Positions 53,504-62,027 of a stretch of DNA of 64,000 nt are shown here, piece after piece. The DNA lies in contig ABVW01000001.1 of the NCBI GenBank assembly GCA_000173115.1, positions 186,001 through 250,000 on the forward strand, read 5' to 3'. Both the position numbers and the translations under genes were made by a program. Position 1 is the first letter of the stretch, and every line of letters starts with the position of its first letter. The DNA comes from Flavobacteria bacterium MS024-3C. GTDB lineage: Bacteria > Bacteroidota > Bacteroidia > Flavobacteriales > Flavobacteriaceae. Below the pieces are notes generated by a model. That model did not search any database. It saw only the letters and a program-made list of their open reading frames with translations, and was not told where the DNA came from.

Positions 53504-54799
53504 ATGCTTACAAATTTTATTGCTGAATTGAAATGGAGGGGTATGTTGCATGACGTCATGCCCGAAACTGAGGAACACTTATTAAGTGAAATGCGCGCTG
53601 CATACATGGGCATAGACCCTACAGCAGACTCTTTGCACATAGGTCATTTAGTAGGGGTAATGTTGTTAAAACACTTTCAAATTGCAGGACACAAACCCTA
53701 TGCATTAATTGGTGGAGCTACGGGAATGATCGGTGATCCCTCAGGAAAATCCAATGAGCGAAATTTACTAGATGAAGCCACCCTAAGACACAACCAGGCC
53801 GCATTAAAAGAACAGCTTTCCAGGTTTTTAGACTTTGATTCAGAGGTGTCTAATGCAGCTGTTCTAGTAAACAATTACGACTGGATGAAAGACTTTTCTT
53901 TTCTATCCTTTATCAGAGATGTTGGCAAGCATATTACCGTAAACTATATGATGGCCAAAGACTCTGTAAAAAAAAGACTTTCTTCTGAAGCTGCAGAAGG
54001 CATGTCTTTTACGGAATTCACCTATCAATTGGTTCAAGGGTACGATTTCTTACACCTTTATAAAAATTTCCAGTGCACCCTTCAAATGGGTGGATCTGAC
54101 CAATGGGGAAATATCACTACCGGAACGGAGCTCATCAGGAGGATTGGAGGAGGCAAAGGCTATGCATTAACCTGCCCCCTTATTACTAAAGCAGACGGAA
54201 CCAAATTTGGAAAGACAGAAGGCGGTAACATTTGGTTAGACGCCAACAGAACCTCTCCTTATGTATTTTTTCAATATTGGTTAAATACCTCTGATGTAGA
54301 TGCAGAGAAATACATTAAAATTTTCACCTTACTAGACCAAGAAACCATTGCTAAATTGGTTTCTGATCACCAAGAGGCCCCACATTTAAGGCTGCTTCAA
54401 AAAAATCTTGCAAAGGAAGTGACTACGGCTGTGCATGGAAGTGAAGCATATGAAAATGCCTTAAAAGCCAGTGATATTTTATTTGGAAAAACTACTGCAG
54501 ACGTGGTAAAAACATTAGATACTCAAACCTTTTTAGCTGTTTTTGAAGGGGTTCCTCAAGCGGTACTTCCTTTTTCGAATCTGGTAAATGGATTGGATAT
54601 GATCGCAGCTTTGTCTGCTGAAACTGGTTTTTTAAAATCCAATGGAGATGCCAGAAGAGAATTAAAGCAAAACGCCATTTCAGTAAATAAAGAAAAGGTT
54701 GGGGAAACCTATTTAATTAGTCAAAAAGACTTGATTGATCAGAAGTATGTGTTGTTGCAAAGGGGGAAAAAGAACTACTTTATACTGGTATTTGAATAA
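53504..54799 (+). CDS. tyrS: Tyrosyl-tRNA synthetase
   Basis: Charges tRNA-Tyr with tyrosine. The 431 residues have the class I motif HIGH (45-48 in [10 protein letters not shown]), [30 protein letters not shown] for tyrosine binding, and the KMSKS-type loop in the form KFGKTEGGN near residue 235. A C-terminal S4-like domain follows ([19 protein letters not shown]). The start follows an exact TATATTTG element by 28 bases. Convergent with the LuxE/PaaK-like gene. Confidence 0.96.
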   Translation: MLTNFIAELKWRGMLHDVMPETEEHLLSEMRAAYMGIDPTADSLHIGHLVGVMLLKHFQIAGHKPYALIGGATGMIGDPSGKSNERNLLDEATLRHNQAALKEQLSRFLDFDSEVSNAAVLVNNYDWMKDFSFLSFIRDVGKHITVNYMMAKDSVKKRLSSEAAEGMSFTEFTYQLVQGYDFLHLYKNFQCTLQMGGSDQWGNITTGTELIRRIGGGKGYALTCPLITKADGTKFGKTEGGNIWLDANRTSPYVFFQYWLNTSDVDAEKYIKIFTLLDQETIAKLVSDHQEAPHLRLLQKNLAKEVTTAVHGSEAYENALKASDILFGKTTADVVKTLDTQTFLAVFEGVPQAVLPFSNLVNGLDMIAALSAETGFLKSNGDARRELKQNAISVNKEKVGETYLISQKDLIDQKYVLLQRGKKNYFILVFE

Positions 54800-54885
54800 A
54801 TTTCTGAAAGTTAATTCGCTTCATGTAGCACCACTCAAAATATTAGATTACAGCAAATATCAAAGCCAGTATTGGCCAAAAAATA

Positions 54886-55923
54886 CTAAGGCACCAATAA
54901 ATTACACCCCCTAATAGCGGCACTGTCAAAACGGCCTAGGATAGAGAAGCTATTGTCACTAAAAGTCTTTCCCAGATCTTGAGTGGCAATAAATGCACAA
55001 GAATGTATGTTGGCAAAATCAATGACGTTAACGCCTCCTGTTTTTCCGTCACCCACAAAGTTAAAAGGATCTTCCGTATCTCTAATCAATATTTTCATCC
55101 ATGGAGGCGTGTCAAAAATACCGTCTCCTTTGGAATAGGCTTGGGACAAAAGTTCCGTCATTCCGTATTCTGAATGAATTTTAGAAACGCCAAAACCACT
55201 GCCTAATTTTTCGTGAAGCGCTTCCCTAATCATTTCTTTTCGCCTTCCTTTCATTCCTCCGGTTTCCATCACTATGGTGTTTTTCAATGACATGCCATAT
55301 TTTTCACTAAAATCCAGTATCGCAAAAGAAACCCCAATTAAAAATATTGGGGCATTTTTAGACTCAAGGTCCAATAAGGTTTTATAAAGCGCTTCGTGGT
55401 CGTGAAGGTAGAAACCAGATTGGGGGTGGCGGCTCTTTTTAATGAGGTCTTCTGCCATATAAATCAATGAAGATCCCTCCCTTTCTAAATAAGCAGGCAA
55501 TAAAGCCAATACACAATAGTTTTCTACTGGACCATAAAAAATCTCAAAAGCCGTCATATAACTTGCTTCATAAAGCGATAAGTCGGGAACAAAATGTTTT
55601 GATGTTTCAGATCCAGTGGTCCCACTAGAAGTAAAATAAAAAAGGGAATCTGTACTTTTATCTAAAGGTTTTATCTCAGCAAAAGCTTTAGCTGGCTCTA
55701 GAGGCAGCTGTGTAATAACCTGGTGGGTTTTAAAGAATGAAATAGGTAAAAAGGGAATATCTTCAATGGTTTGAACTTGCTGAGGTGTTTTTTTGAGTAA
55801 GCGGCAAAATTCGTAATATACCGCATTGTATTTGTATTGAAATGCAAATAGTTCCAAAGCACGGGCTTTAAATGCCTCTTGGGTGTTTTCTAACGAAAAA
55901 GGAGCAGGAAAAATAGCTTTCAT
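54886..55923 (-). CDS. LuxE/PaaK-family acyl-activating or acyltransferase enzyme
   Basis: 345 residues of the LuxE/PaaK adenylate-forming group, cytoplasmic. The phosphate-binding loop reads FTSSGTTGSE near residues 97-106, preceded by LPISFFKTHQV, and followed by ETGGMKGRRKEMIRE near 220 and HSEYGMTELLSQAYS. It is an acyl-protein synthetase (LuxE) type protein rather than a full PaaK, judged by its short length. The substrate and any pathway partners are unknown; the divergent epimerase may be functionally linked. A -7 element just before the ATG suggests a leaderless message. Confidence 0.8.
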   Translation of the reverse strand: MKAIFPAPFSLENTQEAFKARALELFAFQYKYNAVYYEFCRLLKKTPQQVQTIEDIPFLPISFFKTHQVITQLPLEPAKAFAEIKPLDKSTDSLFYFTSSGTTGSETSKHFVPDLSLYEASYMTAFEIFYGPVENYCVLALLPAYLEREGSSLIYMAEDLIKKSRHPQSGFYLHDHEALYKTLLDLESKNAPIFLIGVSFAILDFSEKYGMSLKNTIVMETGGMKGRRKEMIREALHEKLGSGFGVSKIHSEYGMTELLSQAYSKGDGIFDTPPWMKILIRDTEDPFNFVGDGKTGGVNVIDFANIHSCAFIATQDLGKTFSDNSFSILGRFDSAAIRGCNLLVP

Positions 55924-55927
55924 GGGG

Positions 55928-55935
55928 CAAAAATA
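55928..55935 (-). promoter_or_regulatory. Putative -7 promoter element of the LuxE/PaaK-like gene
   Basis: The minus strand reads TATTTTTG, an exact TAnnTTTG match, ending five bases before the ATG: a leaderless transcript is implied. Confidence 0.5.
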
Positions 55936-55949
55936 GGGAATAAAAAACG

Positions 55950-55957
55950 TAATTTTG
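55950..55957 (+). promoter_or_regulatory. Putative -7 promoter element of the epimerase gene
   Basis: TAATTTTG, an exact TAnnTTTG match, ending six bases before the ATG. Together with the element at 55928 it forms a divergent leaderless promoter pair within a 39-base gap. Confidence 0.5.
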
Positions 55958-55962
55958 ATAAT

Positions 55963-56970
55963 ATGATACTCGTTACTGGAGGTACCGGTTTAGTTGGTGC
56001 CCATCTTCTTTTTAGTCTATGTGAAGACCATCAGCTATGTAGGGCTATTTACAGAAATGTAAAAGGATTAGAGGCTGTAAAGAAATTATTTATTTCATCT
56101 GGCGACCTTAACTTAGCGCGCTATAAGACCATAGAATGGGTGCTTGGAGATATATTGGACCTAGAAGGATTAACCCCTGTTTTCAAAGGAGTTAAAACGG
56201 TATATCACTGTGCTGCCCACATCTCTTTTGATCCCAGTGCTTACAAAACCCTTAAATCTGTAAATGTTTCAGGAACAGCTAATATGGTTAATCTTGCCTT
56301 AGACTTTAAGGTAAGTGCTTTTTGTTATGTGAGTTCCATTGCTGCACTTGGAAAATCAGATACGCAAAATCACATTACAGAGGAAACGGATTGGAATATT
56401 AGCGATCCAAATGTATACGCCCTTACTAAGTACGAAGCAGAATTGGAGGTTTGGCGGGGTATTTGGGAGGGACTTCCTGCCACCATTATAAATCCCGGTG
56501 TAATTCTAGGCCCTGGGTTTTGGAAAAAAGGAAGTGGTAAATTATTTTCATTCGCACAAAAAGGCAGTCCATTCTACTTTCCTGGTGGTTCAGGATTTGT
56601 TGGGGTAAAAGATGTTGTGAACTGTATGACACTCAGTGTTAAGGAAGAAAAATGGAAAGAGCGTTTTATCTGTGTTTCAGAAAACCTGACTTACAAAGCG
56701 CTATTTGGAGATATGGCGGAGGGATTTGGTTTAAAAAAACCCACCCATAAACTGCCTTTTTGGATCCTTGAAATCCTTTGGCGCTTAGACTATATTAAGG
56801 GCTTGTTTCTAAAGGGCGACAGAAAAATAACAAAACACACCCTAAAAGGCCTGAGTCGAAGGGATTTTTACGATGCCAGTAAATCCAGTATAACATTAAA
56901 AATGGAATACACGCCCATTAAAAAAGTGGTGATAGGGTGTTGTGACCTGTTTAAGGACAGCATTCAATAG
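55963..56970 (+). CDS. NAD-dependent epimerase/dehydratase (extended SDR)
   Basis: 335 residues, atypical-length extended short-chain dehydrogenase. The NAD motif is VTGGTGLVGAHLL (4-16), an Asp-Ile-Leu-Asp follows near 63-66, the catalytic Tyr152-Lys156 lies in YALTKYEAE, and NPGVILGPGFW is typical of the dihydroflavonol reductase-like group. The substrate is unknown. Its C-terminal codons and stop form the first unit of a seven-copy 17-bp repeat. Confidence 0.88.
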   Translation: MILVTGGTGLVGAHLLFSLCEDHQLCRAIYRNVKGLEAVKKLFISSGDLNLARYKTIEWVLGDILDLEGLTPVFKGVKTVYHCAAHISFDPSAYKTLKSVNVSGTANMVNLALDFKVSAFCYVSSIAALGKSDTQNHITEETDWNISDPNVYALTKYEAELEVWRGIWEGLPATIINPGVILGPGFWKKGSGKLFSFAQKGSPFYFPGGSGFVGVKDVVNCMTLSVKEEKWKERFICVSENLTYKALFGDMAEGFGLKKPTHKLPFWILEILWRLDYIKGLFLKGDRKITKHTLKGLSRRDFYDASKSSITLKMEYTPIKKVVIGCCDLFKDSIQ

Positions 56971-57072
56971 AGGACAATATTCAACAAAGAATGGCTTTCA
57001 AAAAAGGACAGCATTCAACGGAGGATGTGTTTCAACAAAGAAAGGCATTCAATGAAGGATGTCTTTCAATGA
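56954..57072 (+). repeat. 17-bp degenerate tandem repeat, seven units
   Basis: Seven consecutive 17-base units, each built on AGGAnnnnnTTCAAnnn: AGGACAGCATTCAATAG, AGGACAATATTCAACAA, AGAATGGCTTTCAAAAA, AGGACAGCATTCAACGG, AGGATGTGTTTCAACAA, AGAAAGGCATTCAATGA, AGGATGTCTTTCAATGA. TTCAA is invariant. The first unit includes the last codons and stop of the epimerase gene; the others fill the convergent gap to the DUF4296 gene. Too short and regular for CRISPR; no spacers. Confidence 0.9.
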
Positions 57073-57083
57073 AAAACCTTCAT

Positions 57084-57443
57084 TTATTCCAAAGCGCTAG
57101 ACGCTTTAGCGGCCTGGTCGTAAGTAGTTTTTAAGGCCTGGAGGCGTTTCTCTACCCTGCGATATATAACCTCATATTCCAATGGCTTTGAGGCGTAATA
57201 CAAGTCATTTTGAGCGTATACGGTACTGTCTATCTCGTACTTTTTATAGATGTATCCCAGTGGGGTAATAGATTGTGCTTTAAACTGAGACCTGTCTGCA
57301 GCTACTGCTGCATTTAATACAGCCATATCATATACTATAGATTCCATCTGATCCAAAGACAGTACTCTATCTGGTTTAGGCACTACTTGGTTGCTACAAG
57401 AAAGACCAAATGCAAGTAGGGCAAAAAAGAACATTTGCTTCAT
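57084..57443 (-). CDS. DUF4296 lipoprotein
   Basis: 119 residues, lipobox GLSC (Cys16), then a small helical domain with the DUF4296 features LSLDQMESIVYDMAVLNAA and YIYKKYEIDSTVYAQNDLYYAS. The function is unknown; the family is confined to Bacteroidota. It is two bases downstream of the dihydroorotase gene and likely cotranscribed with it. Its 3' end faces the 17-bp repeat. Confidence 0.85.
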   Translation of the reverse strand: MKQMFFFALLAFGLSCSNQVVPKPDRVLSLDQMESIVYDMAVLNAAVAADRSQFKAQSITPLGYIYKKYEIDSTVYAQNDLYYASKPLEYEVIYRRVEKRLQALKTTYDQAAKASSALE

Positions 57444-57444
57444 A

Positions 57445-58782
57445 TTAATCTCTATTAAAATTAAGTCTCATGGCATTTTTATGACCGCTAATCACGCCAC
57501 TATCATAGGCCAAATGCCCGTTGACAAATGTTTTTTGAACACTATTTGAAAAACGTGTCCCTGTAAATGGAGACCAGCCACAAAGGGCGACAATATTTTC
57601 ATTGCTTACAGTCCAAGGACTGTTAGGTTTTACCAAAACCAAGTCTGCATAGTACCCTTCTCTTAAATACCCACGTCTGTCAATATCAAATAAAATAGCT
57701 GGGTTGTGACACATTTTCTGAACCATGGTGGGCAAAGAGAGTATTCCTTGGTCTACTTTTTCTAACATGCCTACCAAAGCGTGCTGTACTAAAGGACCTC
57801 CAGAAGGTGCTTTGGCATACTTCTGTTGTTTTTCTTCTAAAGTGTGGGGGGCGTGGTCTGTGGCAATGATATCTATACGATCATCTAAAAGGGCCTCCCA
57901 CAAGCCTGCTCTGTCATTGGCTGTTTTAACGGCTGGATTCCATTTAATTAAACTGCCTTTCTCTGCATAATCCTCCTCTGAAAACCAAAGGTGGTGCAGG
58001 CATACCTCTGCAGTAATTTTTTTATCTTTTAAAGGAATGTCATTTCTAAATAAAGCGGTTTCTTTGGCTGTGGATATGTGAAATACATGCAGTCTAGCCC
58101 CAGTCTCTTTAGCCAGTGCAACGGCTTTTGAAGAAGACAAATAACAGGCCTCTTCTGAGCGAATTTTAGGGTGGGCATCCATTGGAATGTCTTCACCGTA
58201 ACGCTCAGTAAAAGCGGCCATATTTGCTCTTATAGTTCCCTCGTCTTCACAATGGGTGCAAATCACCAATTCGGTGTTTCTAAAGATGCCTTCTAATACT
58301 TTCTGATTGTCTACGAGCATGTTCCCCGTGGAGGATCCCAAAAATAACTTTACATTAGAAGTAGCGTTTTTATCCAATCGCTTTAATTCCTCTAAATTGT
58401 CATTGGTCCCACCAAATGGGAAGGCGTAATTGGCAAAGGAGCTTTGTGCTCCTAAAGCAAATTTAGCCTCTAAGGCTTCAATCGTGGTGGTTTGCGGATT
58501 GGTATTGGGCTGTTCCATAAAGGTTGTTATACCTCCTGCTACAGCTGCCCTACTTTCCGAATAAATGGTTCCTTTATGGGTAAGACCTGGTTCTCTAAAA
58601 TGGACTTGATCATCTATAATTCCTGGTAACACCCACATGCCATTAGCCTCTACTATGGTAGCATTGGGGTGGGAAAGATCTTTACCTATCTTTTCAATGA
58701 AATGGTCTTTGAGTAAGACGTCGGCCTGAAAGGCCAAACCCTCATTGACTAAAGTGCCATTCTTTATAATCGTATAACCCAT
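57445..58782 (-). CDS. pyrC: Dihydroorotase (class I amidohydrolase)
   Basis: Cyclises carbamoylaspartate to dihydroorotate in pyrimidine synthesis. The 445 residues show the amidohydrolase plan: WVLPGIIDDQVHFREPG at 50-66, VAGGITTFMEQPNT, CTHCEDEGT, LHVFHISTA, and IIATDHAPHT with the catalytic Asp. The first metal ligand of the usual HxH is Gln59 here (QVH), a variant I associate with Bacteroidota dihydroorotases. It is two bases downstream of the glycosyltransferase gene. Allantoinase/hydantoinase is a less likely alternative. Confidence 0.87.
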   Translation of the reverse strand: MGYTIIKNGTLVNEGLAFQADVLLKDHFIEKIGKDLSHPNATIVEANGMWVLPGIIDDQVHFREPGLTHKGTIYSESRAAVAGGITTFMEQPNTNPQTTTIEALEAKFALGAQSSFANYAFPFGGTNDNLEELKRLDKNATSNVKLFLGSSTGNMLVDNQKVLEGIFRNTELVICTHCEDEGTIRANMAAFTERYGEDIPMDAHPKIRSEEACYLSSSKAVALAKETGARLHVFHISTAKETALFRNDIPLKDKKITAEVCLHHLWFSEEDYAEKGSLIKWNPAVKTANDRAGLWEALLDDRIDIIATDHAPHTLEEKQQKYAKAPSGGPLVQHALVGMLEKVDQGILSLPTMVQKMCHNPAILFDIDRRGYLREGYYADLVLVKPNSPWTVSNENIVALCGWSPFTGTRFSNSVQKTFVNGHLAYDSGVISGHKNAMRLNFNRD

Positions 58783-58783
58783 G

Positions 58784-59512
58784 CTAAAAATTATTTTTAT
58801 TAAACACGCTTTGCCATTTGAGCTTTAAAACGCCAATAACGGCTTCGCCCACAATAGCGCTACTCATCTTTGATTTTCCCAACTCCCTGTCTTTAAAAAC
58901 GATGGGAACCTCCTCAATCTTAAAACCTAAAATATGGGCCCTAAATTTCATCTCAATTTGGAAAGCATAACCCACAAATCGCACCCGGTCCAGAGGAATG
59001 GCTTCCAATACTTTTCTGGTGTAACAAACAAATCCTGCCGTTGGGTCATGCACCCTCATGCCTGTAATTAGCTTCACATAAAAAGACGCCCCGTAAGAAA
59101 TTAAGATTCTGTACAAGGGCCAATTCACCACATTAATTCCCTTTTTATAACGAGAACCTACAGATAAATCTGCCCCTTTCTCACAGGCCTCAAATAGGGC
59201 AATAAGGTCCTTTGGTGGATGAGAAAAATCTGCATCCATTTCAAAAATGTAGTCGTATTGTTTTTTTAAAGCCCACTTGAATCCATGAATGTATGCAGTT
59301 CCAAGGCCTCCTTTACCAGTTCTTTCTTCTATGAATAGCTGTCCTGGGTATTGGCTTTGTAAGGATTTAACTTGTGCTGCTGTTCCATCAGGCGATCCGT
59401 CGTCTACAATCAGAACATGGAAGTCCAAGGAAAGTTCAAAAACAGCACTAATAATTTGAGTGATGTTTTCAATCTCATTATAAGTGGGAATAATAACAAG
59501 TCTATTGGACAT
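58784..59512 (-). CDS. Dolichol/polyprenol-phosphate mannosyltransferase-like GT2
   Basis: Transfers a sugar to polyprenyl phosphate at the inner membrane, 242 residues. Family 2 features are VIIPTYNEIENI at 5-16, VDDGSPDGTA, and the DxD-like EMDADFSHPP, followed by DLSVGSRYKKG. No C-terminal membrane helices, so it is the soluble DPM1-like type. The divergent GT39-type gene would use a polyprenyl-linked sugar, so the two may act together. A TAnnTTTG element is 20 bases upstream of the start. Confidence 0.88.
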   Translation of the reverse strand: MSNRLVIIPTYNEIENITQIISAVFELSLDFHVLIVDDGSPDGTAAQVKSLQSQYPGQLFIEERTGKGGLGTAYIHGFKWALKKQYDYIFEMDADFSHPPKDLIALFEACEKGADLSVGSRYKKGINVVNWPLYRILISYGASFYVKLITGMRVHDPTAGFVCYTRKVLEAIPLDRVRFVGYAFQIEMKFRAHILGFKIEEVPIVFKDRELGKSKMSSAIVGEAVIGVLKLKWQSVFNKNNF

Positions 59513-59531
59513 GGATGGACATCTTTAGGCG

Positions 59532-59539
59532 CAAAAATA
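59532..59539 (-). promoter_or_regulatory. Putative -7 promoter element of the GT2-pyrC-DUF4296 operon
   Basis: The minus strand reads TATTTTTG, an exact TAnnTTTG match, 20 bases upstream of the GT2 ATG. Confidence 0.45.
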
Positions 59540-59638
59540 GGACATAAATCGCGTAAAATGAGAATGAAACCTTGGTTTTATGTTTTTTTGTGGGCCTTAA
59601 ATATGAATTCTAAAAGCGAGGCCTGCCTTAATTATTTG

Positions 59639-59646
59639 TAAATTTG
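59639..59646 (+). promoter_or_regulatory. Putative -7 promoter element of the GT39-DUF4271-hemD operon
   Basis: TAAATTTG, an exact TAnnTTTG match, 18 bases before the ATG of the GT39-type gene. Confidence 0.4.
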
Positions 59647-59663
59647 GGGACTAATCAATAATA

Positions 59664-61385
59664 ATGAAAGGGAATAAACAAAAGCTTTTTTGGGGGATTA
59701 TGGTCTTTATTGGCCTAGCCAACACCCTCCAAGCTGTTTTCACTGAGCTTATTTATGACGAGGCTTATTATTGGTATTTTTCCAAACAGCTGGATTGGGG
59801 CTACTTTGACCACCCGCCTATGGTAGCCGCTATGATCGCTCTGGGGCAACTTTTTTTTAAAGGAACTTTAGGCGTAAGAATAATAGGGGTTTTAAGTAGT
59901 TTGGGCGCTTATCTCTTGATTTGGAACACCGTTTCTAAGCCCCATAAAGACAATCATATTGGGTCATTTTTTGTGTTGGTCTGTTCCATGACTTTACTAA
60001 ATGCCTATGGCTTTTTTACCTTACCAGACACCCCTTTACTCTTTTTTACTGCCCTGCTATTTTACCTCCTAAAAAACTTTTTTGAAAAACCCAACTGGGC
60101 GCTTAGTGTATCTTTAGGGCTTGTTATGGCGGCACTTATGTATAGTAAATACAACGCGGTGTTGGTAATTATAGGGGTTATTGTTGGGGTGCCAAGCCTA
60201 TTGAAAAACAAATATGCTTGGGGAGCTGTTGGCGTGAGTCTTTTGGCTTACAGCCCACATTTGTTATGGTTGTATTCCAATGATTTTGTGTCTGTGGCAT
60301 ACCATCTGTTTGAAAGACCCAACAGGGCCTACGACTTTTTTGATTTTGGTTTGGGTTATTTTATAAATCTTATGGCGCTTTTTGGGTTTTGCTTTCCTTT
60401 CATTTATAAAGCATTATTTGGCCTATCTAAAGACACTGCGCTTAAAAAAAGTTTGTTTGGTGTTATTGTTACCGTCCTAGTATTTTTCTTTATTTCGAGT
60501 TTCAATAGGCGCATACAAACCCAATGGATGGTCGTGATTTGTATTCCAACTGTCCTATTGATATTTGACGCCCTGACGCAAAACCCCAAACTCAAAAAAC
60601 AATTGTGGGTGAGTGGCTGGATCAATATTGGGCTAATTGTGTTTTTAAGAATTGGACTTATGTACGAACCCCTTCTACCTATTTCATATGAGGCACATGG
60701 AAATAAGGCATGGACAGCTGCACTAAAAGAAAAAGTAGGAGACCAAATAGTTGTTTTTGAAAATTCCTACAGAAATGCACCTATGTATGCCTTTTACACT
60801 GGTAATAAAGCCTATTCCCTTAATACAATCAATTACCGCCAAAACCAATACAACATAGACGGATCTGAAAATGAGCTCATAGGGGAAAATGTTGCTTACA
60901 TTTCAAAAGACAGTACAGGGGCTTATACAGAAAAAAGTACGGCAGATTTTTCATTTAAAAAAGCAAAAGGCGTTCCCTATTACGGAAGATGGATCTCCTC
61001 ATTTAAGCCTTATAATCAATTAAAAACAGAGTTGGTTCAAGCCAAAGACAGCAGCCTTGTTTTTGAGCTACAAAATCCATATTCTTTCCAAATTTCTATT
61101 GAAGAACTTCGTTTTGGGGTTGCTTTTCTCAATGAATACAAACAATTTCAACACCTTTCTGAATTCGACAGCATCAGAGTTTTTTCTAAAAAACCTAGCC
61201 CTATAAATCCTGACAATCTCAATAGAATATTAATGCCAGGGGAAAAAATGACTCTAGAGGCTAAGTACCTTCTTAAAGACTTAGATTTAACCATGGGCTA
61301 TTTCAAACTTAGCTGTTCTGCCCATTCAATGCCTTTCTTACTGGGAGCTAAGTCACACAAAATAGCAACATGGAAGCTGAATTAA
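59664..61385 (+). CDS. GT39/ArnT-like integral membrane glycosyltransferase
   Basis: Membrane glycosyltransferase using a polyprenyl-phosphate sugar donor, 573 residues. The acidic first loop reads LIYDEAYYWYFSKQLDWGYF and DHPPMVAAMIALG, typical of ArnT/PMT enzymes (GT-C fold). About ten hydrophobic helices cover residues 1-340; the C-terminal 230 residues are a soluble, probably periplasmic domain. The acceptor (lipid A, protein or another sugar) is unknown. Its 3' end overlaps the next gene by 16 bases. Confidence 0.86.
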   Translation: MKGNKQKLFWGIMVFIGLANTLQAVFTELIYDEAYYWYFSKQLDWGYFDHPPMVAAMIALGQLFFKGTLGVRIIGVLSSLGAYLLIWNTVSKPHKDNHIGSFFVLVCSMTLLNAYGFFTLPDTPLLFFTALLFYLLKNFFEKPNWALSVSLGLVMAALMYSKYNAVLVIIGVIVGVPSLLKNKYAWGAVGVSLLAYSPHLLWLYSNDFVSVAYHLFERPNRAYDFFDFGLGYFINLMALFGFCFPFIYKALFGLSKDTALKKSLFGVIVTVLVFFFISSFNRRIQTQWMVVICIPTVLLIFDALTQNPKLKKQLWVSGWINIGLIVFLRIGLMYEPLLPISYEAHGNKAWTAALKEKVGDQIVVFENSYRNAPMYAFYTGNKAYSLNTINYRQNQYNIDGSENELIGENVAYISKDSTGAYTEKSTADFSFKKAKGVPYYGRWISSFKPYNQLKTELVQAKDSSLVFELQNPYSFQISIEELRFGVAFLNEYKQFQHLSEFDSIRVFSKKPSPINPDNLNRILMPGEKMTLEAKYLLKDLDLTMGYFKLSCSAHSMPFLLGAKSHKIATWKLN

Positions 61386-62023
61386 GATTTCATAACATAC
61401 CCGACTGGGTTATTGGACTGTTATGGCTCTCCTTGGTGCTGATCAGTCTTTCAAAAATGGCTTATCCGCAAAGACATCTGTCATTTTCAAATTTAATTAA
61501 CCACAATAAATACGTTTTTGTCTACAATAAAAAACAAGCTTTTCTTCATCCTTTTCAATGGCTATGGGGATTCTTCGCTATGATTAATTGTAGCCTATTC
61601 ATTTTCTTTTTTGCGCCCATTTTGTTCGAAAACGCTGCAATAAACGGACTTAATTATTGGCACTATTTTGCGCTTATAGGGGTGTTTGTTGTTGTTAAAC
61701 CAATACTTCAGAACATACATGGATGGTTGTTTGGAAACAAAAAATTGCTCAACGAAATTATTTTTAAGAAAAATAGCTTCTTTAATTACTGCAGTATGAT
61801 CTTATTCACTGCAAATATCTTATTCGCATTTGTTCCTTTAAATGCTAAATTTCTGTTTTACAGCAGCTTATTTTTATGTATCATCGTGACACTCATTGGG
61901 TGGATCTTAATATTAAGAAATTATCAAAAGTATATCTTACATAATGTATTCTATTTTATTTTGTACCTTTGCGCTCTTGAAATAGCGCCGTTTTTAATAA
62001 TTGTAAGCATTTTTAATACGTGA
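61370..62023 (+). CDS. DUF4271 membrane protein
   Basis: 217 residues with about six transmembrane helices. The sequence corresponds to the Bacteroidota DUF4271 family by its position and hydrophobic pattern (WHYFALIGVFVVVKPILQNI, YCSMILFTANILFAF). The function is unknown. It overlaps the upstream glycosyltransferase by 16 bases and is followed by hemD after four bases; DUF4271-hemD pairs are common in the phylum. Confidence 0.8.
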   Translation: MEAELRFHNIPDWVIGLLWLSLVLISLSKMAYPQRHLSFSNLINHNKYVFVYNKKQAFLHPFQWLWGFFAMINCSLFIFFFAPILFENAAINGLNYWHYFALIGVFVVVKPILQNIHGWLFGNKKLLNEIIFKKNSFFNYCSMILFTANILFAFVPLNAKFLFYSSLFLCIIVTLIGWILILRNYQKYILHNVFYFILYLCALEIAPFLIIVSIFNT

Positions 62024-62027
62024 TTCC

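Noticed and set aside
54868-54887. AGTATT-8-AATACT inverted repeat between tyrS and the LuxE-like gene as a terminator
   Set aside because: Only a six-base AT-rich stem with no T run; too weak to call.
56954-57072. Repeat cluster as a CRISPR array
   Set aside because: Units are 17 bases with no spacers and no cas genes nearby.
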